This document shows positions 34,848 to 45,049 of a stretch of 64,000 bases of DNA, piece after piece; position 1 is the stretch's first letter; each line of letters starts with the position of its first letter. Source of the stretch: Thermosediminibacter litoriperuensis (GTDB lineage: Bacteria; Bacillota; Thermosediminibacteria; Thermosediminibacterales; Thermosediminibacteraceae); the NCBI RefSeq assembly GCF_008124715.1, contig NZ_VNHO01000008.1, positions 35,258 to 99,257 on the forward strand, written 5' to 3'. The position numbers and the translations under genes are program-made. Under the pieces are notes generated by a model. That model was not told the DNA's origin. It made no database searches and saw nothing but the letters and a program-made list of their open reading frames with translations.

Positions 34848-35775
34848 AATTGTAGCCATTGGAGGTGGAACGGGGCTTCCGAATCTGCTACGGGGATTAA
34901 AGCACTACACCAGGGATATCACGGCCATAGTTACCGTAGCTGACGACGGCGGAAGTTCAGGTATTCTCAGAGACGAACTCAAAATTTTACCACCGGGTGA
35001 TATAAGGAACTGCCTTCTGGCCCTGGCCAATACCGAACCTCTTATGGAAAAACTTTTTCAGTACAGGTTCAATGCGGGTTCGCTGAAAGGCCACAGCTTC
35101 GGCAACCTGTTTCTGGCCGCCATGACCGATATACTGGGGGATTTTGAACTGGCGATAAAAGAATCCAGTAAAGTGCTGGCAGTAAGCGGACAAGTCCTGC
35201 CCTCAACCCTCTGCGATGTAATCCTGGTGGCCGAATACGAGGACGGCACTATAGTAAAAGGTGAGTCACGGATTCCCGGAGCCGGGCGCAGGATAAAAAG
35301 GATCGGGATCATCCCCGAGGATGCCAGGCCGCTGCCGGAGGCTGTGGAAGCTATCGAAAAGGCTGACGCCATCATTCTTGGGCCGGGAAGCCTTTATACG
35401 AGCATACTACCCAACCTGCTTATAAAAAACCTGGCCGGTGCAGTAAAGGCCTCTAGGGCCAGGAAAATTTTTATTGTCAATGTGATGACGCAGCCGGGTG
35501 AAACCGATGGCTATACCGCTTACGATCATGTAAAGACAATCCTGGAGCATGCAGGGGACAATTTGATCGACTGCGTGGTTATCAATGTGGAAAAAATACC
35601 CGAACACCTGCTGTTAAAATATCTCTCCGATGGGGCGCACCCTGTGGTGTGCGATGGTGAAAAAATAAAAAAATTGGGATATAATGTGATACTGGGTGAG
35701 CTCTTGAGCCACACCGATGTGATACGGCACGATCCGATAAAGCTTGCCAAAGTAATAATGGATATAATAAAATAG
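34837..35775 (+). CDS. yvcK: YvcK family protein (gluconeogenesis factor)
   Basis: About 312 residues related to Cof[18 protein letters not shown] at the N-terminus, [17 protein letters not shown] near residue 30, and [15 protein letters not shown] near 185 are the nucleotide-binding and active-site segments. In Bacillus it is needed on gluconeogenic carbon and binds UDP-sugars. GTG 34837 is preferred over GTG 34828 because the latter lies within the GGGGTGAG ribosome site. It sits between rapZ and whiA as in most Firmicutes. Confidence 0.92.
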   Translation: MNPKIVAIGGGTGLPNLLRGLKHYTRDITAIVTVADDGGSSGILRDELKILPPGDIRNCLLALANTEPLMEKLFQYRFNAGSLKGHSFGNLFLAAMTDILGDFELAIKESSKVLAVSGQVLPSTLCDVILVAEYEDGTIVKGESRIPGAGRRIKRIGIIPEDARPLPEAVEAIEKADAIILGPGSLYTSILPNLLIKNLAGAVKASRARKIFIVNVMTQPGETDGYTAYDHVKTILEHAGDNLIDCVVINVEKIPEHLLLKYLSDGAHPVVCDGEKIKKLGYNVILGELLSHTDVIRHDPIKLAKVIMDIIK

Positions 35776-35811
35776 AGAACAAAGATCATTAACCGAAAGC
35801 GGGTGGCCGGT

Positions 35812-36774
35812 TTGTCCTTTTCTTCGGAGGTAAAGGAGGAGCTCTCGCGAATATCAGCCGAAAGATATTGCGAACTGGCGGAGTTGGCCGCGCTTTTGAG
35901 GATGAGCGGCAGCATTCACATAGCCGGCGGTAGGAACCCGATCAACATCAAGGTTCACACCGAAAGCGCTTCTACCGCCAGGAGATTTATACAGCTTCTA
36001 AAAAAATTCATCGAAGCCGAAGTAGAGATAATTGTCACCAAGGAAAAACTGAAAAAGCACAATCTGTACGTAGTGACCGCCAGTTCCCCGGATATGGGCG
36101 AATTTCTCGAGAAAATTGGCGTCCTGCTTGTCAGCAGGGACAGATTTCACATAAAGGATACTATCAAGTCTGCGCTGATTAGAAAGCGTTGTTGCAGAAA
36201 GGCGTACCTGCGGGGTGCTTTTTTGGGCAGCGGGTCGATCAGCGACCCTAAGGGACCCTATCATATGGAATTCGTCGCCGCAGGTAAAGAACAAGCTGAG
36301 TCTTTGGCGAGGCTTATCAACAGTTTCGGCCTGAACGCTAAAGTGGCAGTAAGAAAGGGCACCTTTGTGGTATATCTGAAGAACGGCGACGATATCAGGG
36401 ATCTCTTGGGCCTCATGGGCGCCAACGAGAGTCTTTTAAAGTTTGAAGATATCCGGGTCTTAAAAGAGATGAGAAACAGTGTAAACCGGCTGGTAAACTG
36501 CGAAACCGCGAACTTGAACAAAACGGTTAATACCGCCATCCGCCAGATTGAAATGATAAATTTGCTGAAGGAGAGCGGAGTTTTCGAACATTTGTCCCCG
36601 GGGTTGAGGCAGTTGGCCGAATTAAGGCTGAAACACCCGGACTTGAGCCTCAAAGAACTGGGCCAAATGATGACACCTCCTTTAGGAAAATCCGGTGTGA
36701 ATCACCGGTTAAAAAAGCTAGAGGCAATTGCAGAAAAAGTCAAATATAAAAAGGAGGAAGATTTTAATGTATGA
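35812..36774 (+). CDS. whiA: DNA-binding protein WhiA
   Basis: About 320 residues. [13 protein letters not shown] at the N-terminus opens the degenerate LAGLIDADG-endonuclease-like domain. [23 protein letters not shown] sequence (here [18 protein letters not shown], near residue 125) is the central signature. The C-terminal helix-turn-helix includes [20 protein letters not shown]. WhiA acts in sporulation of actinomycetes and in division/chromosome segregation in Bacillus. TTG 35812 gives the conserved N-terminus; GTG 35803 is an alternative. The HPr start lies inside its last codons. Confidence 0.93.
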   Translation: MSFSSEVKEELSRISAERYCELAELAALLRMSGSIHIAGGRNPINIKVHTESASTARRFIQLLKKFIEAEVEIIVTKEKLKKHNLYVVTASSPDMGEFLEKIGVLLVSRDRFHIKDTIKSALIRKRCCRKAYLRGAFLGSGSISDPKGPYHMEFVAAGKEQAESLARLINSFGLNAKVAVRKGTFVVYLKNGDDIRDLLGLMGANESLLKFEDIRVLKEMRNSVNRLVNCETANLNKTVNTAIRQIEMINLLKESGVFEHLSPGLRQLAELRLKHPDLSLKELGQMMTPPLGKSGVNHRLKKLEAIAEKVKYKKEEDFNV

Positions 36775-37033
36775 AAAAACAGTCCTTGTAAAAAACAAAA
36801 CCGGGCTTCACGCAAGACCGGCGGCTATGTTTGTACAGACTGCCAACAAGTTTAAATCCGAGATCTTCCTTGAAAAAGAGGGGAAGAGAGTTAATGCGAA
36901 GAGCATCATGGGCGTAATGTCGCTTGCAGTAAGCCAGGGCACCACTGTAACTATTTCAGCTCAGGGAGACGATGAAAAAGAAGCGGTAGAGGCGCTGGTG
37001 GAGCTGATAGAGAGTAAATTCGGCGAGGAATAA
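36767..37033 (+). CDS. ptsH: Phosphocarrier protein HPr
   Basis: 88 residues. [15 protein letters not shown] holds the phosphoryl-carrying histidine (residue 15), so this is HPr rather than Crh, and [12 protein letters not shown] holds the serine (residue 46) phosphorylated by HprK. ATG 36767 follows AAGGAGG, eight bases before the end of whiA, so it overlaps that gene. No enzyme I gene is in the window. In Firmicutes the whiA-linked copy is usually Crh; finding the histidine here suggests this copy serves as HPr itself. Confidence 0.92.
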   Translation: MYEKTVLVKNKTGLHARPAAMFVQTANKFKSEIFLEKEGKRVNAKSIMGVMSLAVSQGTTVTISAQGDDEKEAVEALVELIESKFGEE

Positions 37034-37084
37034 AGTCCAGGGCTGCCGCGACTGGAGCTTTTCAGACTCCGGCGGGGGGTTGTC

Positions 37085-38383
37085 ATGACTAAACATGAGA
37101 AAATATTGAAATACATTAAGGATTTAAAAGTAGGGTCCAGGATATCGGTAAGGCAGCTGGCTCAGGACCTGCAGGTCAGTGAGGGTACGGCCTACAGGGC
37201 CATAAAGGATGCTCAGTTGAAGGGTCTTGTCTCCACAATACCCAGGATAGGCACCATACGAATCGAGCAGGCCGATAGCGAAGACATAGAGAAACTGACG
37301 TATGCGGAAGTTGTCAATATAGTCGAAGGCAGCGTGCTGGGAGGTATCACAGGCCTTCACAGACCGCTTAAAAAATTTTTGATAGGAGCTATGGAAGTTC
37401 GGGACATGCAACAATACGTGGAGCAGGGGGACCTTCTAATTGTCGGAAATAGAAAGGAAGCCCAGATACTGGCGCTGAATATGGGTGCAGCCGTGCTGAT
37501 TACCGGTGGATTCCAGGCCGACGACGATGTGGTGAGGTTGGCTGATGAAAAAGAAATGCCCCTCATCACATCGCCTTACGACACCTATACCGTGGCTACT
37601 ATAATTAACAGGGCCATTTTTACCAGGTTACTCAGAAAAGATGTAATCCGAGTAAAAGATGTAATGGTTCAGAACCCTTACTATCTTGACGCAGAGTCAA
37701 CGGTGGGCGACTGGAGAAAGCTCCTGAGGGCAACCCGGCACAGTAGGTTCCCGGTGGTGAACAGCGAACGAGAAGTAATCGGAATAGTTACCACCAAAGA
37801 TGTCGCCGACCTGAGGGACGAGCTGCCGATAGTAGAGATCATGACAAAGGACCCTATTATGGTAGGCCCTGATACCCCAGTAGCCCACGCCGCTCACTTA
37901 ATGGTGTGGGAAGGTATCGAGCTCATACCGGTCGTGGAGGACCGGAAGCTGGTAGGAGTTATAAGCCGTCAGGATGCAATCAGGGCATTCCGGAGCCTCA
38001 TTTTCCAGCCTCAGATTGCTGAAACCGTCGATAACCTCATTATGGGTCATTTTTCCGTGTCAAAGACTGAAAGTGGTGTAAGGCTCCACGGAAAGACAGG
38101 GCCTATAATGCTGAACCCTTACGGAATAACCAGCTACGGCTCCCTCATAACCGCTATGGTTAATGCCGGTTTTGAAGCATTCAGAAGCAAAAAGCGCCCG
38201 GAAATCATTCCGGACAGCCTCACCGTATATTTTTCGAGGCCGGTGCAGTTGGAAGAAGAGATAGAAATCAACGTGGATATTATTGAGATAGGCAGGAAAT
38301 CCGGCAAAGTGGAAATAAATCTTTTTCACGAGGACAACCTGGTGGCAAAGGCGATAATGTCTGTAAAAGTTTTGGGCAGGTAG
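37085..38383 (+). CDS. YtoI-like protein: HTH, DRTGG, CBS and hotdog domains
   Basis: 432 residues. Residues 1-65 are a winged-helix-like start (RQLAQDLQVSEGTAYRAIKDA). Residues 75-185 are a DRTGG domain, 195-310 a CBS pair (SRFPVVNSEREVIGIVTTKD, IELIPVVEDRKLVGVISRQD), and 330-432 a hotdog-fold domain. This is the arrangement of Bacillus YtoI, which also lies by dnaE. CBS domains suggest adenine nucleotide sensing, and the hotdog part resembles acyl-CoA-binding proteins. It is probably a regulator; ligand and targets are unknown. Confidence 0.85.
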   Translation: MTKHEKILKYIKDLKVGSRISVRQLAQDLQVSEGTAYRAIKDAQLKGLVSTIPRIGTIRIEQADSEDIEKLTYAEVVNIVEGSVLGGITGLHRPLKKFLIGAMEVRDMQQYVEQGDLLIVGNRKEAQILALNMGAAVLITGGFQADDDVVRLADEKEMPLITSPYDTYTVATIINRAIFTRLLRKDVIRVKDVMVQNPYYLDAESTVGDWRKLLRATRHSRFPVVNSEREVIGIVTTKDVADLRDELPIVEIMTKDPIMVGPDTPVAHAAHLMVWEGIELIPVVEDRKLVGVISRQDAIRAFRSLIFQPQIAETVDNLIMGHFSVSKTESGVRLHGKTGPIMLNPYGITSYGSLITAMVNAGFEAFRSKKRPEIIPDSLTVYFSRPVQLEEEIEINVDIIEIGRKSGKVEINLFHEDNLVAKAIMSVKVLGR

Positions 38384-38392
38384 GTGACCTCT

Positions 38393-41300
38393 ATGGCCGA
38401 TTTCGTCCACCTGCACGTTCACACAAATTACAGTCTGCTGGACGGAGCCTGCGATATTGCAAAACTCGCAAAAAAGGCAAGAGAACTCGGTATGAATGCC
38501 ATGGCCATGACAGACCATGGCGTTATGTACGGAATAATAGATTTTTATAAAGCCATGAAGGCTGAAGGCGTAAAACCTGTAATAGGGTGCGAAGTCTACA
38601 TGGCAAAAAGGTCCATGGCGGACCGGGAATCCGGTATAGACGACGACCAGTATCACCTGGTGTTGCTGGCGGAAAATAAAACCGGATATAAAAACCTGGT
38701 AAAACTGGTATCTCTGGGGTTTCTGGAAGGCTTTTACTATAAACCTAGAATAGACAAAGAGGTGCTCAAAAAGCACAGCGAAGGCCTCATAGCTCTGAGC
38801 GCGTGCCTTGCCGGAGAGATACCCTACCTTCTCGAGAAGGGAGAATACGAAAAGGCCAAAGAGGCGGCCTGTGAACTCAACGATATATTCGGTAAAGGTA
38901 ATTTCTTCCTGGAGCTTCAGGATCATGGGATTCCGGAGCAGAAAAGGGTAAACGCAGGGCTTGTTCGATTAAGCAAAGAAACCGGCATTCCCCTGGTGGC
39001 CACCAACGACGTCCACTATATATTGAAATCGGACGAGCCGGTCCATGATGCTATGCTCTGTATTCAGACCGGAAAGACTGTAAAAGATGAAGACCGTTTG
39101 AAGTTTCATTCCGCCGAACTTTACCTGAAGCCCAAGGAAGAAATGTGGGGGCTTTTCGCACCCCTGCCCGAGGCCCTTGAAAATACCGTAATGATAGCAG
39201 AAAGGTGTAACGTAGAACTCGATTTCGGTAGGATCCATCTGCCCCATTTTGAAGTGCCCCAGGGCTTTACTCAGGACTCGTACCTGGAAAAACTCTGCTA
39301 TGAAGGGCTCGTAGAGCGGTACGGCCGGATAACCCCTGCAGTTAAAGCACGGCTCGACCACGAGCTGGATGTAATAAAGAGGATGGGCTACTCCAGCTAT
39401 TTTCTGATCGTATGGGATTTCGTCAATTTCGCCAGGAAAAACGGCATAATGGTCGGTCCGGGCCGGGGTTCCGCCGCAGGAAGTCTGGTAGCTTACTGCC
39501 TTCATATAACAAATGTGGACCCGCTGAAATACAATCTCCTTTTTGAACGGTTCCTCAACCCGGAAAGGGTGACGATGCCGGATATAGATGTGGATTTTTG
39601 TTACGAGAGGCGGCAGGAGGTCATCGATTATGTCGTTAGAAAATACGGTGAGGACCGGGTCGCCCAGATAGGCACCTTTGGCACAATGGCAGCCCGGGCG
39701 GCTATAAGAGATGTGGGCAGGGTTCTGGGTTACCCTTACAGTGAAGTCGACGCCGTTGCCAAAATGGTTCCTATGGAACCGGGTATGACAATAGAAAAGG
39801 CCCTGGTGCTCAACCCGGAATTAAAAAAGCTGTATGACGAAAACGAGAGGATTAAGAAGTTAATAGATACGGCCAAAGCTCTGGAAGGATTTCCCAGGCA
39901 TGCTTCTACCCATGCGGCCGGGGTGGTAATATCCCGCGAACCGCTGGTCGAACTGGTGCCTTTGCACAGGGTAGGCGATTCCAATGTTTCCACCCAGTTT
40001 ACCATGACTGCTCTGGAAGAACTCGGCCTTTTGAAGATGGACTTTCTGGGCCTTAGAACCCTTACGGTAATAAGGGATGCGCTGCGGTTGATAGAGCAGA
40101 CGCGGGGTATTTCCGTGGACCTGGACAAACTTCCCCTCGATGACGAGAAGGTATACGAAATGCTGAGCAGAGGGGAGACCACCGGCGTCTTCCAGCTTGA
40201 AAGCAGCGGTATGAGGAACCTCCTCAGAGAATTGAGGCCGGAGCGCTTTGAAGACATAATCGCGGTTATAGGTCTTTACAGACCTGGTCCCCTGGGAAGC
40301 GGCGCCGCAGACGAGTTTATAAAAAACAAGAACAACCAAGGAAGCATTAAATACCTGCATCCCCGGCTTGAGCCGATCTTGGGAGAAACTTACGGCATCA
40401 TACTTTACCAGGAGCAGGTAATGAAGATAGCCCAGGACCTGGCCGGATTCAGTCTTGCCCAGGCCGACATCCTGAGAAAGGCTATGGGTAAAAAACAGCA
40501 AGGTGTGATGGAGGCTCAACGGACCGCCTTTATCCGTGGATGCGTAGAAAACGGCATCGACGGGGAAACCGCCGCAAAGATCTTCGAGGAAATATCTTAT
40601 TTCGCCGGCTACGGGTTCAACAAGTCCCACGCTGCGGCATATGCTATGATAGCATACCAGACGGCTTACCTGAAAGCTCATTTTCCGGTAGAATTCATGG
40701 CGGCTCTTCTTACAAGCGTTAGGCACAACACCGACAAGGTAGCCCAGTATATCGCCGAATGCAGGCACATGGGCATTGAGGTGCTACCTCCGGATATCAA
40801 CGAGAGTTATGAGGTCTTCACCGCTGTCAGCGGTAAAATCAGGTTCGGGCTGACGGCGGTAAAAAATGTAGGCGAAAGTATGGCTAAAGCTATAATAAGA
40901 TGCAGGGAAGAAAAGGGTAGATTCGTCTCCTTCAGCGATTTTTGCGAAAAATTGGATCAGGCGGAAATCAACAAAAAAGCTGTCGAAAGCCTGATAAAAA
41001 GTGGTGCCTTTAATTCACTGGGCGCCAGGCGTTCCCAGCTCTTGAAGGTATATGAGGACGTGCTGAACCGGGTGCAGAAAAAGCAAAGACAGCAGGGCAA
41101 AAACCAGCTCTCTTTATTTGAGATAATCCAGGTGGATGATGTTGCTGAGGACGAACTGCCGGACATTCCCGAATACCCGGAAAACGAGCTGCTGGCTATG
41201 GAAAAGGAGGTTTTGGGGCTTTACCTTAGCGGTCATCCCTTGATGGAGTACAAAGACCTCCTGGAAAAAACGACAACTTTGAGCAGTAAGAATTTAACCG

Positions 41301-41836
41301 AGGAAGAAATTGAAATCGAAGACAACTCGGCCGTGGTAGTGGGAGGCGTCATATCAGAAGTCAAGCTGAAGTCCACAAAAGATAACAAACTTATGGCCTT
41401 CATAACGCTGGAGGACCTGACGGGTGTTCTGGAAGTTATCGTCTTTCCGAGCGTTTATGAGAAGTACTCCGGCAAGCTGCACCAGGATGAAAAGGTCCTA
41501 ATTAAGGGAAGGATAAATTTAAAAGAAGAGGAAGCGCCGAAAATAATAGCAGATGAGATCAAGCCCCTTGAGAAGAGAAAGGAGGGCGTTCTCGTCATTA
41601 TGGTGGATGGGTGGCAAGAGGACACCGGCAAGCTTCTGGAGCAGCTCAAAGAATTTTTCCTTTTGCATCCGGGGAGCATTCCTGTTACAATTTATATTGT
41701 AAAGAATCCAAAAGCCCTCCTGGTCGACAAAAACTATTATATAAACCTTTCGGAGCAAGTTTTGGAGAAAATATGCAGCATGGTTGGAGCTGAAAATTGC
41801 CTGTATTTGGAAACAGCAGTGGGGGCGTTTTCATAA
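38393..41836 (+). CDS. dnaE: DNA polymerase III alpha subunit DnaE
   Basis: 1147 residues. An N-terminal PHP domain (FVHLHVHTNYSLLDGA) is followed by the C-family polymerase palm with GPGRGSAAGSLVAYC and the catalytic PDIDVDF (near residue 402). FGYGFNKSHAAAYA-like sequence (here AGYGFNKSHAAAYAMI, near 743) marks the fingers region. An HhH region and an OB-fold (VVGGVISEVKLKSTKDNK, near 985) come last. This is the DnaE1/DnaE3-type form without the PolC exonuclease. A second polymerase, PolC, is expected elsewhere. ATG 38393 gives the standard N-terminus. Confidence 0.96.
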   Translation: MADFVHLHVHTNYSLLDGACDIAKLAKKARELGMNAMAMTDHGVMYGIIDFYKAMKAEGVKPVIGCEVYMAKRSMADRESGIDDDQYHLVLLAENKTGYKNLVKLVSLGFLEGFYYKPRIDKEVLKKHSEGLIALSACLAGEIPYLLEKGEYEKAKEAACELNDIFGKGNFFLELQDHGIPEQKRVNAGLVRLSKETGIPLVATNDVHYILKSDEPVHDAMLCIQTGKTVKDEDRLKFHSAELYLKPKEEMWGLFAPLPEALENTVMIAERCNVELDFGRIHLPHFEVPQGFTQDSYLEKLCYEGLVERYGRITPAVKARLDHELDVIKRMGYSSYFLIVWDFVNFARKNGIMVGPGRGSAAGSLVAYCLHITNVDPLKYNLLFERFLNPERVTMPDIDVDFCYERRQEVIDYVVRKYGEDRVAQIGTFGTMAARAAIRDVGRVLGYPYSEVDAVAKMVPMEPGMTIEKALVLNPELKKLYDENERIKKLIDTAKALEGFPRHASTHAAGVVISREPLVELVPLHRVGDSNVSTQFTMTALEELGLLKMDFLGLRTLTVIRDALRLIEQTRGISVDLDKLPLDDEKVYEMLSRGETTGVFQLESSGMRNLLRELRPERFEDIIAVIGLYRPGPLGSGAADEFIKNKNNQGSIKYLHPRLEPILGETYGIILYQEQVMKIAQDLAGFSLAQADILRKAMGKKQQGVMEAQRTAFIRGCVENGIDGETAAKIFEEISYFAGYGFNKSHAAAYAMIAYQTAYLKAHFPVEFMAALLTSVRHNTDKVAQYIAECRHMGIEVLPPDINESYEVFTAVSGKIRFGLTAVKNVGESMAKAIIRCREEKGRFVSFSDFCEKLDQAEINKKAVESLIKSGAFNSLGARRSQLLKVYEDVLNRVQKKQRQQGKNQLSLFEIIQVDDVAEDELPDIPEYPENELLAMEKEVLGLYLSGHPLMEYKDLLEKTTTLSSKNLTEEEIEIEDNSAVVVGGVISEVKLKSTKDNKLMAFITLEDLTGVLEVIVFPSVYEKYSGKLHQDEKVLIKGRINLKEEEAPKIIADEIKPLEKRKEGVLVIMVDGWQEDTGKLLEQLKEFFLLHPGSIPVTIYIVKNPKALLVDKNYYINLSEQVLEKICSMVGAENCLYLETAVGAFS

Positions 41837-41876
41837 AAAAAAATTAAATTACAAAACCTAAAAGGAGGCCCCGGAA

Positions 41877-42071
41877 GTGTGGACTGTAGTTTACATGGCT
41901 ACTGATAGAGAAAATGCGGAGAAAGTGGTAAATGCCCTGCAGAGCGAAGGGGTTCTTGTTAAAATGAAGGAAGTCATGAAGAGCAAAAAGCGGGGATGCT
42001 ATATAGAAATCCTCGTACCGGAATCCGAAGCGGAAGAAGCTCAAAAGATAATTCTGGAGAAGAATCTGTAA
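41877..42071 (+). CDS. DUF2007-like small protein
   Basis: 64 residues. [30 protein letters not shown] and [19 protein letters not shown] resemble the putative signal-transducing DUF2007 fold, a small ferredoxin-like alpha/beta domain. GTG 41877 follows AAAGGAGG. It is placed between dnaE and pfkA with short gaps, so it is cotranscribed with them. Its role is unknown. Confidence 0.7.
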   Translation: MWTVVYMATDRENAEKVVNALQSEGVLVKMKEVMKSKKRGCYIEILVPESEAEEAQKIILEKNL

Positions 42072-42085
42072 AAGGGGAGAAGGAT

Positions 42086-43045
42086 GTGAAGAGGATTGGA
42101 ATTCTCACCAGCGGTGGCGATGCGCCCGGAATGAATGCTGCAATAAGGGCGGTGGTCAGAAGTGCCATATACAACGGCATGGAGGTTTACGGTATCAAAA
42201 GAGGCTACGCCGGACTGATCAACGGCGATTTTGTGAAAATGGACCTGGGCTCGGTGGGCGATATAATCCACCGCGGGGGTACTATTTTGAGGACCGCCCG
42301 CTCTGAGGAATTTAAAACTCCCGAGGGCATGGAAAAGGCGTTAAAAAACATCGAGGCCCTCGGCCTGGAAGGACTTGTCGTTATAGGTGGAGACGGCTCC
42401 TTCAGGGGGGCTATCGAACTATCTAAGAGAGGCGTGGCCACAATAGGTATCCCGGGCACCATCGACAACGACATTCCTTTTACCGATTATTCGATAGGTT
42501 TTGACACCGCTGTCAATACCGTGGTAGAAGCAGTGAACAAGATAAGGGATACGGCTACTTCCCACGAAAGGACTTTCATAATCGAGGTAATGGGCAGGGA
42601 ATCCGGCAATATTGCCCTGTACTCGGGTGTCGCTTGTGGTGCCGAAACCATTCTGGTTCCCGAAATACCATTTACGATAAACGATGTATGCAACAAAATA
42701 ATGAGCGGCTACCGGAGGGGGAAGCTGCATAGCGTTATAATCCTGGCCGAAGGAGCAGGCCACGGGTTTGACGTGGGCCGGGAGATAAAGAATATAACCG
42801 GCTTCGAGACAAGGGTAATAGTTCTGGGACACCTCCAGAGGGGAGGTACGCCCACAGCCTTTGACCGCATACTGGCCAGCCAGATGGGCGGTAAAGCCGT
42901 GGAACTTCTGAAAAGCGGTATGAGCAACAAAATGGTGGGATGGGTTAAAGGAGAGCTGCTGGTGACGGATCTGGAACAAATCCTTACAGCTCATAAGGTC
43001 TTTAATATAGAACTCTTTGAACTGGCGAATATCCTCTCTATATGA
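42086..43045 (+). CDS. pfkA: 6-phosphofructokinase
   Basis: ATP-dependent phosphofructokinase of 319 residues, the exact bacterial PfkA length. [20 protein letters not shown] at the N-terminus and GGDGSFRGA (near residue 102) bind [23 protein letters not shown] near 124 holds the catalytic TIDND, and [10 protein letters not shown] and [16 protein letters not shown] follow. GTG 42086 is the start; the ATG two bases earlier is out of frame. Pyruvate kinase follows after 18 bases. Confidence 0.96.
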   Translation: MKRIGILTSGGDAPGMNAAIRAVVRSAIYNGMEVYGIKRGYAGLINGDFVKMDLGSVGDIIHRGGTILRTARSEEFKTPEGMEKALKNIEALGLEGLVVIGGDGSFRGAIELSKRGVATIGIPGTIDNDIPFTDYSIGFDTAVNTVVEAVNKIRDTATSHERTFIIEVMGRESGNIALYSGVACGAETILVPEIPFTINDVCNKIMSGYRRGKLHSVIILAEGAGHGFDVGREIKNITGFETRVIVLGHLQRGGTPTAFDRILASQMGGKAVELLKSGMSNKMVGWVKGELLVTDLEQILTAHKVFNIELFELANILSI

Positions 43046-43063
43046 AGATGGTAGGTGTTGAAT

Positions 43064-44812
43064 ATGCGAAAGACTAAGATAGTGTGCACCATTGGACCTG
43101 CCAGCGAAAAAAAAGAGATCGTGCGAGAATTGATTAAATCCGGAATGAATGTAGCGAGGCTTAACTTTTCTCACGGCAGTCATGAGGAACACAGGGCTAG
43201 AATTCTGACGATTCGTGAAGTTGAAAAGGAGCTGGGTGCCACCGTTGCGATTATGCTCGACACAAAGGGCCCTGAAATTAGAATGGGGACCTTTGCCGGA
43301 GGGAAGGCCCACCTTAAAAAAGGCCAGGAACTTACCCTTACTACATATCAGGTTGAAGGCGATGAAAACAGGGCTTTCGTGAATTTCGAAGACCTGCCCC
43401 GGGTGGTAGGTGAGGGTGACAGGATTTTGCTGGCCGACGGACTCATAGAACTTAAAGTAAAAGAGGTAAAAGCAAAGGAAATCCTGTGCACCGTTATGAA
43501 CGACGGAGACCTGAGCGACAAAAAAGGGGTCAACATCCCCGGGAAATCGATTCCCCTTCCGGCGGTAACCCAGAAGGACGTGGAAGATATCCTGTTCGGC
43601 ATCGAAATGGGAGTGGACCTCATAGCCGCTTCCTTTATAAGGAAGGCCTCCGACGTCATAGCGATAAGAAAAATCCTTGAAGATAACGGGGGGCAGGATA
43701 TACATATTATAGCCAAGATCGAGAATCAAGAAGGAGTACAAAATCTGGATGAGATAATTAAAATCGCCGATGGAATAATGGTGGCCCGGGGAGACCTGGG
43801 AGTGGAGATACCCGTTGAAGAGGTCCCCATCGTCCAGAAGAGGATTATCGAAAAGTGCAACCGGGCCGGTAAGCCGGTGATTACAGCCACCCAGATGCTG
43901 GAGTCCATGATAAGAAACCCCAGGCCGACCCGGGCGGAGACCACCGACGTGGCCAACGCGATCCTGGACGGCACCGATGCCATAATGCTGTCCGGAGAAA
44001 CCGCTTCGGGCGATTTTCCGGTGGAGGCCGTCAGGATGATGGCTAGAATTGCCGAGAAGGTCGAAGAAACCGTTTCCCTTGATATAACGGCAAGCAAAAG
44101 GCAGGCCAGTATAGGGACGGTCACCGATGCCATAAGCCATGCCACGTATACTATATCCAAGGATCTGGAAGCCAGCGCCATAATAACCTCTACCAAATCG
44201 GGATATACAGCCCGCATGGTGGCCAAATTTAGACCGTCTGCTCCTATAATAGCCGTTACGCCCCGGGAAAAGGTAACCAGGACCCTGCAGGTGGTTTGGG
44301 GCGTTTTTCCCATAAAAATTAATGAGACCGATTCCACCGACGAGATGTTCAAGGAAGCCGTTAACGGTGCGCTGAGTTCGGGAATAATAAAAAAGGGAGA
44401 TCTGGTGGTCATCACCGCCGGAGTTCCCCTGTACGTCAGCGGCACGACCAACCTCATACGCGTCCAAGTGGTGGGTGACGTGGTCCTTAAGGGAACAGGA
44501 ATCGGTACAAAATCGGTTCATGGAGTCGCATATGTAGCCAAAACCCTGAGGGAGGCAATGGCCATGCCCGCGGGTTATATACTGGTGGTGAACTCCACGG
44601 ATAGGGATTACATGCCCGTGATCCAGAAAGCCTCAGCAATAATTGCCGAAGAAGCCGGACTCACATCCCATGCCGCCATCGTCGGCCTTGAACTGGGGAT
44701 CCCGGTTATCGTAGGAGCAGAAGGGGCTACCGAAAGGCTGGTGACGAGCGAGGAAATCACGGTGGACTGTCAGAGGGGCTTGGTTTACAGGGGTATAGTT
44801 GACGTAAAGTAA
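43064..44812 (+). CDS. pyk: Pyruvate kinase with C-terminal PEP-utilising domain
   Basis: 582 residues. RKTKIVCTIGPAS and NVARLNFSHGSHEEH start the barrel, LDTKGPEIRMG follows, and IIAKIENQEGVQNLDEI holds the catalytic lysine. MVARGDLGVEIP and the regulatory C domain come next. The last 110 residues form an extra domain with the PEP-utiliser signature GLTSHAAIVGLELGIPVIVG, found in pyruvate kinases of Bacillus and relatives. It makes PEP plus ADP into pyruvate plus ATP and follows pfkA in the usual operon. Confidence 0.96.
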   Translation: MRKTKIVCTIGPASEKKEIVRELIKSGMNVARLNFSHGSHEEHRARILTIREVEKELGATVAIMLDTKGPEIRMGTFAGGKAHLKKGQELTLTTYQVEGDENRAFVNFEDLPRVVGEGDRILLADGLIELKVKEVKAKEILCTVMNDGDLSDKKGVNIPGKSIPLPAVTQKDVEDILFGIEMGVDLIAASFIRKASDVIAIRKILEDNGGQDIHIIAKIENQEGVQNLDEIIKIADGIMVARGDLGVEIPVEEVPIVQKRIIEKCNRAGKPVITATQMLESMIRNPRPTRAETTDVANAILDGTDAIMLSGETASGDFPVEAVRMMARIAEKVEETVSLDITASKRQASIGTVTDAISHATYTISKDLEASAIITSTKSGYTARMVAKFRPSAPIIAVTPREKVTRTLQVVWGVFPIKINETDSTDEMFKEAVNGALSSGIIKKGDLVVITAGVPLYVSGTTNLIRVQVVGDVVLKGTGIGTKSVHGVAYVAKTLREAMAMPAGYILVVNSTDRDYMPVIQKASAIIAEEAGLTSHAAIVGLELGIPVIVGAEGATERLVTSEEITVDCQRGLVYRGIVDVK

Positions 44813-44834
44813 CAAAAAATTTATGTAAGCCCCC

Positions 44835-44864
44835 TTGACAACAGCAAAAAGTCGGTGTTAAAAT
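44835..44864 (+). promoter_or_regulatory. Promoter of the ilvE leader
   Basis: TTGACA (44835-44840) and TAAAAT (44859-44864) with an 18-base spacer, 40 bases before the ykkC-type aptamer. Confidence 0.75.
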
Positions 44865-44903
44865 ACATATTAAACCTTAATAGTTTGCTGGTTTAGAGCA
44901 CAA

Positions 44904-45037
44904 TTAGGAAGTGTACCTCAGGGTTCCGGCCATAAGGCGTCAGCGACCGAGCGGTACAATCCGGGGGAACCCGGAACACCGTGAGCATAAAAGGCTCCAG
45001 CGGCAAGTTCCTAAGAGAACAAACCGCTGTTTTTTTT
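44904..45037 (+). promoter_or_regulatory. ykkC-class riboswitch with terminator (ppGpp or PRPP type)
   Basis: Stem P1 is TTAGGAA (44904-44910) with TTCCTAA (45008-45014). Inside lie the ykkC hallmarks: AGTGTACCTCAGGGTTCCGG, GCGACCGAGCGGTACAA and a 3' ACACCGTGAGCATAAAAGGC segment. CAGCGG (44998-45003) in the aptamer can pair with CCGCTG (45024-45029), followed by eight T's, forming a terminator that destroys P1. Ligand binding would therefore turn the gene on. The ykkC class includes guanidine-I, ppGpp and PRPP sensors. Placement before a branched-chain aminotransferase points to ppGpp, but the sequence alone does not prove it. Confidence 0.82.
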
Positions 45038-45049
45038 ATAATTGAAAAG

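Noticed and set aside
42419..44521. Very long open frame (about 700 codons) opposite pfkA and pyk
   Set aside because: Both plus-strand genes are beyond doubt, and the frame has no family resemblance or start signal. It is a codon-bias shadow.
44880..45040. A tRNA-like or small RNA gene in the GC-rich leader before ilvE
   Set aside because: The conserved P1, CAGGGTTCCGG and terminator overlap fit a ykkC-class aptamer, and no cloverleaf can be drawn.
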